Positions 1 through 6,060 of a DNA stretch of 6,532 bases are shown here, piece by piece. This DNA comes from an uncultured Lachnospiraceae bacterium (GTDB taxonomy: Bacteria > Bacillota > Clostridia > Lachnospirales > Lachnospiraceae), in the NCBI GenBank assembly GCA_946630645.1, contig CAMOZD010000075.1:1-6532 (forward strand), in the 5' to 3' direction. The notes under the pieces were generated by a model. That model was not told where the DNA came from. It worked only from the letters and a program-made list of their open reading frames with translations, and searched no databases. The position numbers were made by a program, and so were the translations under genes. Within the stretch, counting starts at the first letter, position 1. Each line of letters opens with the position of its first letter.

Positions 1-5
1 CTCAT
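1..5 (-). CDS. Start of a divergent gene leaving the window (product unknown)
   Basis: Read on the minus strand, bases 17 to 1 give AAGGAGA, then a 6-base spacer, then ATG at 5-3 and two bases of a second codon (AG, so Arg or Ser). This is a textbook Firmicute ribosome binding site at the right distance from a start codon, so I infer that a gene begins here and runs off the left edge. Only the initiator codon is visible and nothing can be said about the product. It would be transcribed divergently from rpe, sharing the 145-base spacer. A poor minus-strand promoter match lies in that spacer (TTACAA and TATCAC with a 17-base spacer, reading from about base 77 to 49). The match could be chance in AT-rich DNA. 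Confidence 0.45.
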
Positions 6-30
6 AATATTCTCCTTTTTATTTTTTCCA

Positions 31-58
31 TTTAAGAAAAGTGTTTTTGTGATATGAT
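31..58 (+). promoter_or_regulatory. Predicted extended -10 promoter of rpe
   Basis: TATGAT at 53-58 matches TATAAT at five of six positions and is preceded by TG and one base (50-52), giving an extended -10 element. The best -35 candidate, TTTAAG at 31-36 with a 16-base spacer, is weak, which is usual for extended -10 promoters. Transcription would start near base 65, leaving a leader of about 85 bases. That leader contains a modest 7-bp stem (93-99 with 111-117, one G-U pair, 11-base loop). Its significance is unknown. Confidence 0.5.
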
Positions 59-133
59 GTAATTTGAGCTTTTGTAACTCTCTGAAATTTATCTTGATCT
101 GGCCTACTCTGATCAGGTGGATTGCAGAAGCAG

Positions 134-140
134 AAAGGAA
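134..140 (+). promoter_or_regulatory. Ribosome binding site that fixes the rpe start
   Basis: AAAGGAA at 134-140 lies 10 bases before the ATG at 151. No comparable site precedes the upstream in-frame TTG at 64, so this site supports the shorter protein. Confidence 0.6.
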
Positions 141-150
141 TGATGAATTT

Positions 151-804
151 ATGAAGATGTTATCACCGTCAATTCTGGCGGCAGATTTTGCGAATTTAGG
201 CAGGGATGTAAATCTGGCAGTGGAAGCCGGGGCTCACTTTATCCATATTGACGTCATGGATGGAACCTTTGTTCCAGAGATATCCTTTGGAATTCCGGTA
301 ATCAAGTCTCTGCGGCCGGTGACTGACGCAGTTTTTGATGTTCACCTCATGGTGAAGGAGCCGGGAAGATACATTGAAGGGTTCGCTGAGGCGGGATCTG
401 ATATCATTACAGTGCACGCTGAGGCATGTACCCACCTGGACCGGGTCATCCACCAGATTAAAGCATGCGGAAAGAAGGCGGCTGTATCCCTGAATCCGGC
501 CACACCATTAGAGGTGCTTGATTATGTATTGCCGGACCTCTACATGGTTCTGATCATGACGGTGAATCCCGGCTATGGCGGACAGGAATATATTTCCTAC
601 TGTGATGAGAAGATCCGCCGTCTACGCAGGATGATTGAGGAGAGGGGCCTGGATATCCACATCGAGGTGGATGGAGGAGTGAAAGTGTCTAACATCAGGA
701 GGATCGCAGATTGTGGTGCCGATGTTTTTGTGACAGGATCCGCCGCTTTCGGGGGAGACATCAAGGCCAATATAGGGAAACTTCTGGAGGCCCTGGGTGA
801 CTGA
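151..804 (+). CDS. rpe: Ribulose-phosphate 3-epimerase
   Basis: This 217-residue protein interconverts D-ribulose 5-phosphate and D-xylulose 5-phosphate in the cytoplasmic pentose phosphate pathway. It is a single TIM barrel of the family's usual length. The N-terminal LSPSILAADF (4-13) with Ser7 is the family start. His32 and Asp34 (HIDVMDG), His65 (DVHLMV) and Asp174 (EVDGGV) are the metal-binding and catalytic set. VNPGYGGQ (138-145) and TGS (195-197) are the phosphate-binding loops. I chose ATG 151 because the family begins with this motif and because a ribosome binding site lies 10 bases upstream. The frame is open back to a TTG at 64, but that codon sits at the predicted transcription start and would add about 29 non-homologous residues. 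In many Firmicutes rpe sits beside rsgA/engC. Here mrp follows after 107 bases with no clear terminator between, so read-through is possible. Nothing in the sequence looks broken. Confidence 0.96.
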   Translation: MKMLSPSILAADFANLGRDVNLAVEAGAHFIHIDVMDGTFVPEISFGIPVIKSLRPVTDAVFDVHLMVKEPGRYIEGFAEAGSDIITVHAEACTHLDRVIHQIKACGKKAAVSLNPATPLEVLDYVLPDLYMVLIMTVNPGYGGQEYISYCDEKIRRLRRMIEERGLDIHIEVDGGVKVSNIRRIADCGADVFVTGSAAFGGDIKANIGKLLEALGD

Positions 805-834
805 TTTTGTAGGCTGGAAGAAGGATATTCACTT

Positions 835-890
835 AAAAATATTTAAAAGGATTGACATTTTACATTTAGCATTATTTTTAACATTATAAT
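835..890 (+). promoter_or_regulatory. Predicted promoter region of mrp-ftsH (UP-like tract, TTGACA, TATAAT)
   Basis: A perfect -35 hexamer TTGACA lies at 852-857. Directly upstream, 835-848 reads AAAAATATTTAAAA, which resembles an UP element for the alpha subunit of RNA polymerase. A perfect TATAAT lies at 885-890, but it is 27 bases from the TTGACA, too far for one sigma-A promoter. Weaker -10 options at normal distance are TATTTT (873-878, spacer 15) and TTTAAC (877-882, spacer 19). TTTACA (859-864) lies 20 bases before TATAAT. A promoter here is likely, but which boxes pair is unresolved. Confidence 0.5.
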
Positions 891-911
891 TGGAGGAAAG
901 AAGGTAACACT

Positions 912-1745
912 ATGAGCGACTGTACTAATAATTGTGATACATGTGGAGTAAGCGACTGCGCTTCAAGACAGGGAGCCCCGACAGATTTTTCCGTGAAGCT
1001 GGCACCGGGCTGTTCCGTAAAGAAGGTCATAGGTATCGTGTCCGGTAAGGGTGGTGTCGGCAAGTCCATGGTGACATCCCTGCTGGCTGTAGCGTCCATG
1101 AAGGAAGGCTTTAAGACAGCCATTCTCGATGGAGATATCACAGGACCTTCCATCCCCATGGCTTTTGGCGTTCACCAGAATCTGGTGGGGAGCCCGGACG
1201 GACTGATCCTTCCGGCTACAACGGCCCTGGGAATAGACATGGTTTCCGTCAATCTGATGCTGGCCAATGAGACGGACCCGGTAATCTGGAGAGGACCGGT
1301 CCTGGGCGGCGTGATCAAGCAGTTCTGGGGTGAGACCCTCTGGAATAATATCGACTATATGTTCATTGATATGCCTCCGGGAACCGGTGATGTGCCTCTG
1401 ACTATTTTCCAGTCTGTGCCCCTGGATGGTATTATTATCGTGGCTTCTCCCCAGGAACTGGTAGGAATGATTGTGGAGAAGGCTGCCAATATGGCAAGGA
1501 TGATGCAGATTCCTATCCTGGGTATCGTGGAAAATATGAGTTATGTCGTATGTCCGGACTGTGGTAAGCAGATCAAGATTTTCGGTGAGAGCAATATTGA
1601 ACAGATTGCCAAGTTTTATGATGTGCCTGTCCTGGCCAAGCTTCCGGTGGACACAGCCCTGGCAGCCGCCTGTGATGAAGGAAAGATTGAATTCCTGGAG
1701 AATGATTATATGAAGGATGCCATGGAGGCCCTGAAGAAGCTTTAG
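912..1745 (+). CDS. mrp: Mrp/NBP35-family Fe-S cluster carrier P-loop ATPase
   Basis: This 277-residue cytoplasmic ATPase belongs to the SIMIBI/MinD-like Mrp/NBP35 group, whose members bind and hand on Fe-S clusters to apoproteins, generally as dimers. The deviant Walker A GKGGVGKS is at 45-52, the DGDITGPS switch motif at 73-80, WRGP at 126-129 and DMPPGTGD at 153-160. The cluster-binding CPDC (Cys214, Cys217) sits near the C-terminus in NMSYVVCPDCG. The N-terminus carries Cys4, Cys8, Cys11 and Cys16, an extra Cys cluster recalling the NBP35 N-terminal ferredoxin-like site. There is no N-terminal DUF59/MIP18 domain as in longer bacterial Mrp proteins. The ATG at 912 follows AGAAGG (899-904) by 7 bases, and a second purine block GGAGGA (892-897) lies further up. 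The stop is 17 bases before ftsH, so the two are probably one transcript. Specific client proteins cannot be read from sequence. Confidence 0.93.
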   Translation: MSDCTNNCDTCGVSDCASRQGAPTDFSVKLAPGCSVKKVIGIVSGKGGVGKSMVTSLLAVASMKEGFKTAILDGDITGPSIPMAFGVHQNLVGSPDGLILPATTALGIDMVSVNLMLANETDPVIWRGPVLGGVIKQFWGETLWNNIDYMFIDMPPGTGDVPLTIFQSVPLDGIIIVASPQELVGMIVEKAANMARMMQIPILGIVENMSYVVCPDCGKQIKIFGESNIEQIAKFYDVPVLAKLPVDTALAAACDEGKIEFLENDYMKDAMEALKKL

Positions 1746-1762
1746 GAGTAGAAAGAGGTTAG

Positions 1763-3841
1763 ATGAATAACAAGAAAAGAGATAATAATGAAAACCGGAA
1801 CAAGAAGATCCGGTCCCTCATTGCCATGCTGGTGGTGTGTCTGGGAATCACAGTTCTCTTTACGACGGTGATGAACCGCTACCGGAATGGTGAGCAGGTA
1901 AAGAAAAGCTACAGTGAGTTTCTGGAGATGCTGGACAAGAAGCAGGTCAGCAGGGTGGAGATCCAGGATAACAAGATCGTTTTCGAACCCAAGGAGCAGA
2001 GTAATCCCCTGGTGAAGACTTCTTATTATACCATCCCCCTCGCCGGCGATTATGCCCTGGTCAACAGACTGACTGACGCAGAAGTGGAGTTTGAGAAGGC
2101 AGATACCAGCGGGACCTCCATGCTGGCCTCCGTACTGGTCAGCTATCTGCTGCCTTTTGTCCTGATTTACGGTCTCATGTATTTTGTCATGAGGGGAATC
2201 GGCAGAGGCGGCGGAATGATGGGCAGTGTGGGCAAGAGCAACGCCAAGGTCTATGTGGAAAAAAAGACCGGCGTAACCTTTGCCGACGTGGCCGGCCAGG
2301 ACGAGGCCAAGGAGAGCCTGACCGAGATGGTAGACTTCCTTCACAACCCGCAGAAATATACCCGGATCGGCGCCAGACTCCCCAAGGGAGCCCTGCTGGT
2401 GGGCCCTCCCGGAACAGGAAAAACCCTGCTGGCCAAGGCCCTGGCCGGAGAGGCCAATGTGCCTTTCTTCTCCCTGAGTGGCTCTGATTTTGTGGAGATG
2501 TTTGTCGGTGTCGGCGCATCCCGTGTCCGGGACCTGTTTAAGCAGGCCCAGGGGATGGCTCCCTGTATTATCTTCATCGATGAGATTGATGCCATCGGCA
2601 AGAGCCGTGACAGCCGCTATGGCGGAGGTAATGATGAGCGGGAGCAGACTCTGAATGCTCTCCTGGCAGAGATGGATGGTTTTGATTCCTCCAAGGGTAT
2701 TGTGATTCTTGCGGCTACCAACCGGCCGGAGGTTCTTGATAAGGCTCTGCTGAGACCGGGACGGTTTGACCGCCGGGTTATCGTGGAGCGGCCTGATCTC
2801 AAGGGACGTGTGGAAGTTCTCAAAGTTCACTCCAAGAATGTCCGTATGGATGAGACCGTGGACCTGGATGCCATTGCCCTGGCCACATCCGGAGCAGTGG
2901 GTTCGGACCTGGCCAACATGATCAATGAGGCGGCCCTGGGTGCTGTTAAGGCCGGACGGAATGCCGTATCCCAGCAGGACCTCTTCGAGGCGGTGGAGGT
3001 TGTTATCGCCGGCAAGGAGAAGAAGGACCGGATCCTGGGCGAGGAGGAGAAGAAGATCGTCGCCTACCACGAGGTAGGTCACGCCCTCTGTATTGCCGTA
3101 CAAAAGCATGCAGAGCCTGTCCAGAAGATTACCATTGTGCCAAGAACCATGGGAGCCCTGGGCTATACCATGCAGGTGCCTGAGGAGGAGAAATACCTCA
3201 TGAGCAAGGACCAGATGCTGGGAGAGCTGGTTACTCTTTTCGGAGGCCGGGCGGCGGAGGAAGTTATCTTCCATTCCATCACCACCGGTGCTTCCAATGA
3301 TATTGAGAGAGCGACCCAGATCGCCCGGGCCATGGTGACCCAGTATGGTATGTCTGAGACCTTTGGTCTCATGGCTTTAGAGACGGTAGAGAGCAAGTAT
3401 CTCGACGGCAGGGCAGCCTTGAACTGTTCTGATGAGACAGGTGCTCTTATTGATAAAGAAGTGAAGCAGATCCTTAAGGCGGCTTATCTGAGGTCCAAGA
3501 ACATCATTGCCCAGCACCAGGAGGTCATGCATGAGATCGCCGGTTACCTGATTGAAAAGGAGACGATTACGGGCAAGGAATTCATGGAAATCTTTGAGCG
3601 TTACGAGCAGAAGGATGAGGAGCTGGAAGAGGCTTTTAACAGGAATCAGGCAGAGGGCCCGGAAGAGGCCCGGCCGGCAGCCCAGGCAGAGGGCCCGGAA
3701 GAGACCCGGCCGGCAGCCCAGGCAAAGGCCTCGGCAGAGGCCCGTCCGGCAGTCCAGGCAGAGGGCCCGGAAGAGGCCCGGCCGGCAGCCCAGGCAGAGA
3801 CCCCGGCAGAGACTCATCCGGATGACCCGGCACTAAGCTAG
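1763..3841 (+). CDS. ftsH: ATP-dependent zinc metalloprotease FtsH with a repeat tail
   Basis: This 692-residue protein is a membrane-anchored AAA+ protease that extracts and degrades damaged membrane proteins and regulatory proteins, normally as a hexamer. Membrane segments lie at about 17-37 and 120-143, flanking a small extracytoplasmic domain. The AAA+ domain has Walker A GPPGTGKT (214-221), the pore motif FVG inside FVEMFVG (243-249), Walker B IIFIDEID (269-276) and the second region of homology with arginines 331 and 334 (LLRPGRFD). The zinc site is HEVGH (436-440) with Asp513 in TGASND as the likely third ligand, so the protease should be active. Variants from common FtsH are HEVGH for HEAGH and [12 protein letters not shown] (375-386) in place of the usual GF(S/T)GADL type, suggesting a lineage paralogue. 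Residues 629-688 are five 12-residue repeats (see the repeat entry). The start at 1763 follows AGAGG (1754-1758) closely and lies 17 bases after mrp. A terminator follows the gene. Confidence 0.96.
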   Translation: MNNKKRDNNENRNKKIRSLIAMLVVCLGITVLFTTVMNRYRNGEQVKKSYSEFLEMLDKKQVSRVEIQDNKIVFEPKEQSNPLVKTSYYTIPLAGDYALVNRLTDAEVEFEKADTSGTSMLASVLVSYLLPFVLIYGLMYFVMRGIGRGGGMMGSVGKSNAKVYVEKKTGVTFADVAGQDEAKESLTEMVDFLHNPQKYTRIGARLPKGALLVGPPGTGKTLLAKALAGEANVPFFSLSGSDFVEMFVGVGASRVRDLFKQAQGMAPCIIFIDEIDAIGKSRDSRYGGGNDEREQTLNALLAEMDGFDSSKGIVILAATNRPEVLDKALLRPGRFDRRVIVERPDLKGRVEVLKVHSKNVRMDETVDLDAIALATSGAVGSDLANMINEAALGAVKAGRNAVSQQDLFEAVEVVIAGKEKKDRILGEEEKKIVAYHEVGHALCIAVQKHAEPVQKITIVPRTMGALGYTMQVPEEEKYLMSKDQMLGELVTLFGGRAAEEVIFHSITTGASNDIERATQIARAMVTQYGMSETFGLMALETVESKYLDGRAALNCSDETGALIDKEVKQILKAAYLRSKNIIAQHQEVMHEIAGYLIEKETITGKEFMEIFERYEQKDEELEEAFNRNQAEGPEEARPAAQAEGPEETRPAAQAKASAEARPAVQAEGPEEARPAAQAETPAETHPDDPALS
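3647..3826 (+). repeat. Five tandem 36-bp repeats encoding the FtsH C-terminal tail
   Basis: Five in-register 36-bp units begin at 3647, 3683, 3719, 3755 and 3791. Units 1 and 4 are identical, unit 2 differs from them by one base (G to A, Ala to Thr), and units 3 and 5 are more diverged. The consensus peptide, read from the Gln, is [12 protein letters not shown], so the tail is rich in Pro, Ala and Glu, mostly acidic and very probably disordered. It follows the FtsH helical domain on the cytoplasmic side. The unit length is a multiple of three, so copy-number change keeps the ftsH frame. The units are very GC-rich. In units 1 and 4, GGGCC and GGCCC can pair around a 7-base loop (3655-3659 with 3667-3671 in unit 1). 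The pattern of identity suggests slippage or unequal recombination. Confidence 0.95.
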
Positions 3842-3875
3842 CCCTGGTGGAAGCCAAGCTGTAAAAAAAGATGAC

Positions 3876-3920
3876 AAATCCCTGTTGACAGGCCCTCCGG
3901 CCGGAGTCGGCAGGGATTTT
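3876..3920 (+). terminator. Intrinsic terminator after ftsH
   Basis: AAATCCCTGTTGAC (3876-3889) pairs with GTCGGCAGGGATTT (3906-3919) as a 14-bp stem with two adjacent G-U pairs in RNA. The enclosed bases contain CTCCGGCCGGAG (3895-3906), a perfect palindrome. The stem ends in only four T residues, so the U-tract is short. An A-tract (3863-3869) lies on the other side and becomes a T-run on the minus strand a few bases past the stem, so it may also work in reverse. It starts 34 bases after the ftsH stop codon. Confidence 0.7.
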
Positions 3921-3936
3921 CCACACAGGAAGGGAT

Positions 3937-3973
3937 CCCTGAAGACCCGGCTGTCCGAACAGGACAGGCAGGG
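3937..3973 (+). other. Nested inverted repeat in the uvrC leader
   Basis: CTGTCC (3951-3956) and GGACAG (3962-3967) form a perfect 6-bp stem around GAACA. Outside them CCCTG (3937-3941) and CAGGG (3969-3973) can pair as an outer arm. A perfect palindrome AGGGATCCCT (3931-3940) abuts it. No T-run follows, so this is not a classical terminator. It may be leader RNA structure or a protein-binding dyad. I see no convincing sigma-A promoter between the ftsH terminator and uvrC: TTTAAAT (3988-3994) lacks a -35 partner at proper distance. Confidence 0.4.
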
Positions 3974-4025
3974 CAAAGGATTCCCGGTTTAAATACGTTG
4001 AGAAATCAGAGGAAGGGAGAACACT

Positions 4026-5918
4026 ATGGATTTTGACATCCAGGAGGAACTGAAAAAACTGCCTGCCAAACCGGGTGTTTACCTCATGCACAACGATAAG
4101 GATGAGATTATTTATGTGGGTAAGGCCCGCATTTTGAAGAACCGGGTCAGACAGTATTTTCAAAGTGGTTACAATAAAAGTATAAAGATTGCCCACATGG
4201 TTTCCCATATCGCATATTTTGAATATATTATTACCAACTCAGAGCTGGAGGCCCTGGTTTTAGAATGTAACCTGATCAAGGAACACCGGCCCCACTATAA
4301 TACCATGTTAAAGGATGACAAAGGCTATCCCTACATCCGGGTGACTGTCCAGGAGGATTATCCAAGAATTCTTTTCTGCCGCAGGCCCAAGAGGGACAAG
4401 GCCAGGTATTTTGGGCCCTACACCAGTGCCGGGGCCGTGAAGGATACCATTGAGCTGCTGAGGAAATGCTATCAGATCCGAAGCTGTAACCGGTCTCTTC
4501 CTGCCGAGATCGGCAAGGACAGACCCTGTCTTTACCACCAGATCGGACAGTGCCTGGCTCCCTGCCAGGGGACGGTGTCCAAAGAGGAATACCGGGACCA
4601 TGTGGACCAGGCCCTGCGCTTTCTTAACGGTGAGGATTCAGAACTGATCTCTTCCCTGGAGGAAAAGATGAAGAAGGCAGCGGCAGCCCTTGATTTTGAG
4701 CAGGCCGCAGAATACCGGGACCTGATAGATAATGTCCGCAGGATCGGGGAGAAGCAGAAGATTAACCGGACGGATATGGAGGACCGGGATGTGATTGCCC
4801 TGGCCCGGCGGGATGACGAGGCCGTGGCGGCCATCTTTTTTGTCCGGGACGGCAAGCTGCTGGGCAGGGATAATTTCCATATGACCGGGATCGGCGACAG
4901 CAGTGACGGGGAGATTCTCACGGATTTTGTAAAACAGTTTTATGTAGGCACCCCCTATATCCCCAGGGAGATCCACCTGCAGACGGAGATTGAAGATAAG
5001 GAGATCCTGGAAAGCTGGCTGACCCAGCGGCGGGGGTCCAGGATGACCTTTCTGGTACCCAAGAGGGGAAGCAAGCAGAAGATGGTTGCCATGGTCCGGG
5101 AAAATGCGGAGAATGTCATGGAAAAGGACCGGGAGAAGCTGCGCAGGGAGGAAGCCAGAACGGTCGGTGCCGTCCGGGAACTGGAGGCCCTTCTTGGCAT
5201 ATCCGGTCTCAACAGGATGGAGGCCTTTGATATTTCCAACACCAACGGTTATGAAAATGTGGCATCCATGGTGGTTTTTGAAAAGGGAAAAGCCAGGAGA
5301 AGTGACTACCGGCGTTTCCGGATCAGGTCCGTCCAGGGACCCAACGATTATGCCTGCATGGACGAGGCCCTGACCCGGCGCTTTTCCCATGGCCTGGAAG
5401 AGCAGGCCAGGATTGAGGAGCAGGGACTGGACAAGAGTCTGGGCAGTTTTAACCGGCTGCCTGATATTCTTATGATGGACGGTGGCAAGGGCCAGGTCAA
5501 TATCGCCCTCAAAGTTCTGGAAAAGCTGAAGCTGGATATCCCTGTCTGTGGCATGGTCAAGGATGATTTCCACCGGACAAGAGGGCTTTACTACAACAAT
5601 GAGATTGTTCCCTTTCCCAGGAATTCGGAGGCTTTCCGCATGATTACCAGACTCCAGGACGAGGCCCACCGATTTGCCATAGAATACCATAAGAACCTGC
5701 GGGGTAAAGACCAGGTCCACTCAGTTCTCGATGAGATCAAAGGTGTGGGACCGGCCAGGCGCAAGGCCCTCATGAAGCATTTCAAGGATATCGGGAAGAT
5801 CAGGGAAGCATCTGTGGAGGAGCTTGAGGTCGTGGAGGGCATCACAGGCCGGGTGGCCCGGGATATCTATGATTTTTTTCACGACCGGGAGAGCCAGGTC
5901 AGGCAGACCCGGGAATGA
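4026..5918 (+). CDS. uvrC: Excinuclease ABC subunit C
   Basis: This 630-residue protein makes both incisions flanking a DNA lesion in the UvrABC nucleotide excision repair complex. The N-terminal GIY-YIG nuclease covers about 12-90, with PGVYLM (16-21), IYVGKA (29-34) and SELEALVLE (72-80). Cys154, Cys168, Cys176 and Cys180 form the conserved four-Cys set that binds an Fe-S cluster in the family. A UVR motif (about 207-242, with [11 protein letters not shown]) is the UvrB-binding segment. The C-terminal RNase H-like nuclease has Asp402 (FDISNTNG), Asp485 (MMDGGKGQ) and Asp545/His548 (QDEAHRFA), followed by tandem helix-hairpin-helix DNA-binding elements (about 568-618). DISN replaces the more usual DISH. 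The ATG at 4026 is 6 bases after GGGAG (4015-4019). It lies 184 bases downstream of ftsH behind a terminator, so it is probably its own transcription unit, although no promoter is obvious. Length and domain order are normal for the family. Confidence 0.97.
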   Translation: MDFDIQEELKKLPAKPGVYLMHNDKDEIIYVGKARILKNRVRQYFQSGYNKSIKIAHMVSHIAYFEYIITNSELEALVLECNLIKEHRPHYNTMLKDDKGYPYIRVTVQEDYPRILFCRRPKRDKARYFGPYTSAGAVKDTIELLRKCYQIRSCNRSLPAEIGKDRPCLYHQIGQCLAPCQGTVSKEEYRDHVDQALRFLNGEDSELISSLEEKMKKAAAALDFEQAAEYRDLIDNVRRIGEKQKINRTDMEDRDVIALARRDDEAVAAIFFVRDGKLLGRDNFHMTGIGDSSDGEILTDFVKQFYVGTPYIPREIHLQTEIEDKEILESWLTQRRGSRMTFLVPKRGSKQKMVAMVRENAENVMEKDREKLRREEARTVGAVRELEALLGISGLNRMEAFDISNTNGYENVASMVVFEKGKARRSDYRRFRIRSVQGPNDYACMDEALTRRFSHGLEEQARIEEQGLDKSLGSFNRLPDILMMDGGKGQVNIALKVLEKLKLDIPVCGMVKDDFHRTRGLYYNNEIVPFPRNSEAFRMITRLQDEAHRFAIEYHKNLRGKDQVHSVLDEIKGVGPARRKALMKHFKDIGKIREASVEELEVVEGITGRVARDIYDFFHDRESQVRQTRE

Positions 5919-5919
5919 T

Positions 5920-5947
5920 CCGGAAAGCCGGTTGGCAAGGTTTTTTT
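5920..5947 (+). terminator. Weak terminator candidate after uvrC
   Basis: CCGG-AAAG-CCGG (5920-5931) and the alternative GCC-GGTT-GGC (5927-5936) are short stems shortly before seven T residues (5941-5947). The T-run is good but the stems are short and not tight against it, so termination may be inefficient and some uvrC transcripts could continue into hprK. Confidence 0.35.
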
Positions 5948-5956
5948 GGAAATAGG

Positions 5957-5983
5957 AGACCTGATTCAGATTCCGGCAGGTCT
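5957..5983. other. Perfect 7-bp dyad upstream of the hprK promoter
   Basis: AGACCTG (5957-5963) is exactly repeated in inverse as CAGGTCT (5977-5983) around 13 bases. It lies about 30 bases upstream of the predicted hprK -10 box, and no T-run follows on either strand. The position suits an operator or an RNA hairpin in a read-through uvrC-hprK transcript. No regulator can be named from the sequence. Confidence 0.4.
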
Positions 5984-6013
5984 ACAAAAATTCTTCTAAT
6001 AATCGCGGCTATG

Positions 6014-6022
6014 TGTTATGAT
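6014..6022 (+). promoter_or_regulatory. Predicted extended -10 promoter of hprK
   Basis: TATGAT (6017-6022) preceded by TG and one base (6014-6016) gives TGTTATGAT, almost the same extended -10 element as before rpe (TGATATGAT at 50-58). GATAAT at 6020-6025 is an overlapping alternative. The -35 position (TTCTAA, 5994-5999) is poor. A start near 6029 would give a leader of about 30 bases ending in AAGGAGGA (6049-6056), 4 bases before ATG 6061. Confidence 0.5.
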
Positions 6023-6060
6023 AATGTAGACAGATGCCGTTTTGGAATAAGGAGGAAGTT

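Noticed and set aside
64..150. Longer rpe start at TTG 64
   Set aside because: No ribosome binding site precedes it, it coincides with the predicted transcription start, and the added residues are not part of the epimerase fold. ATG 151 gives the family's normal N-terminus.
140..154. Tiny upstream frame ATG ATG AAT TTA TGA overlapping the rpe start
   Set aside because: The purine-rich site is too close to these ATGs to serve them, and four codons are easily met by chance.
805..850. Terminator between rpe and mrp
   Set aside because: Only an AT-only imperfect palindrome (833-846) is present, with no GC stem and T-run. It fits an UP-like element better.
1742..3274. 510-codon open frame on the minus strand opposite ftsH
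   Set aside because: It lies entirely antisense to an unambiguous ftsH, shows no recognisable domain, and is explained by third-position GC bias that removes antisense stops.
3647..3826. CRISPR array, given the 36-bp unit
   Set aside because: Units are head to tail with no spacers, lie in frame inside ftsH and encode a periodic peptide. No cas genes are present.
3885..3890. TTGACA within the ftsH terminator as a uvrC -35 box
   Set aside because: No -10-like hexamer lies 16-18 bases downstream (the region is GC-rich stem), so the match is part of the stem sequence.
3636..4208. 190-codon minus-strand frame across the ftsH tail and the start of uvrC
   Set aside because: Its repeated Pro/Leu/Gly-rich part is simply the reverse reading of the 36-bp array, and the rest runs through the terminator and uvrC start.
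4638..5720. 360-codon open frame on the minus strand opposite uvrC
   Set aside because: It is antisense to conserved uvrC domains with no family resemblance. It is a codon-bias shadow.
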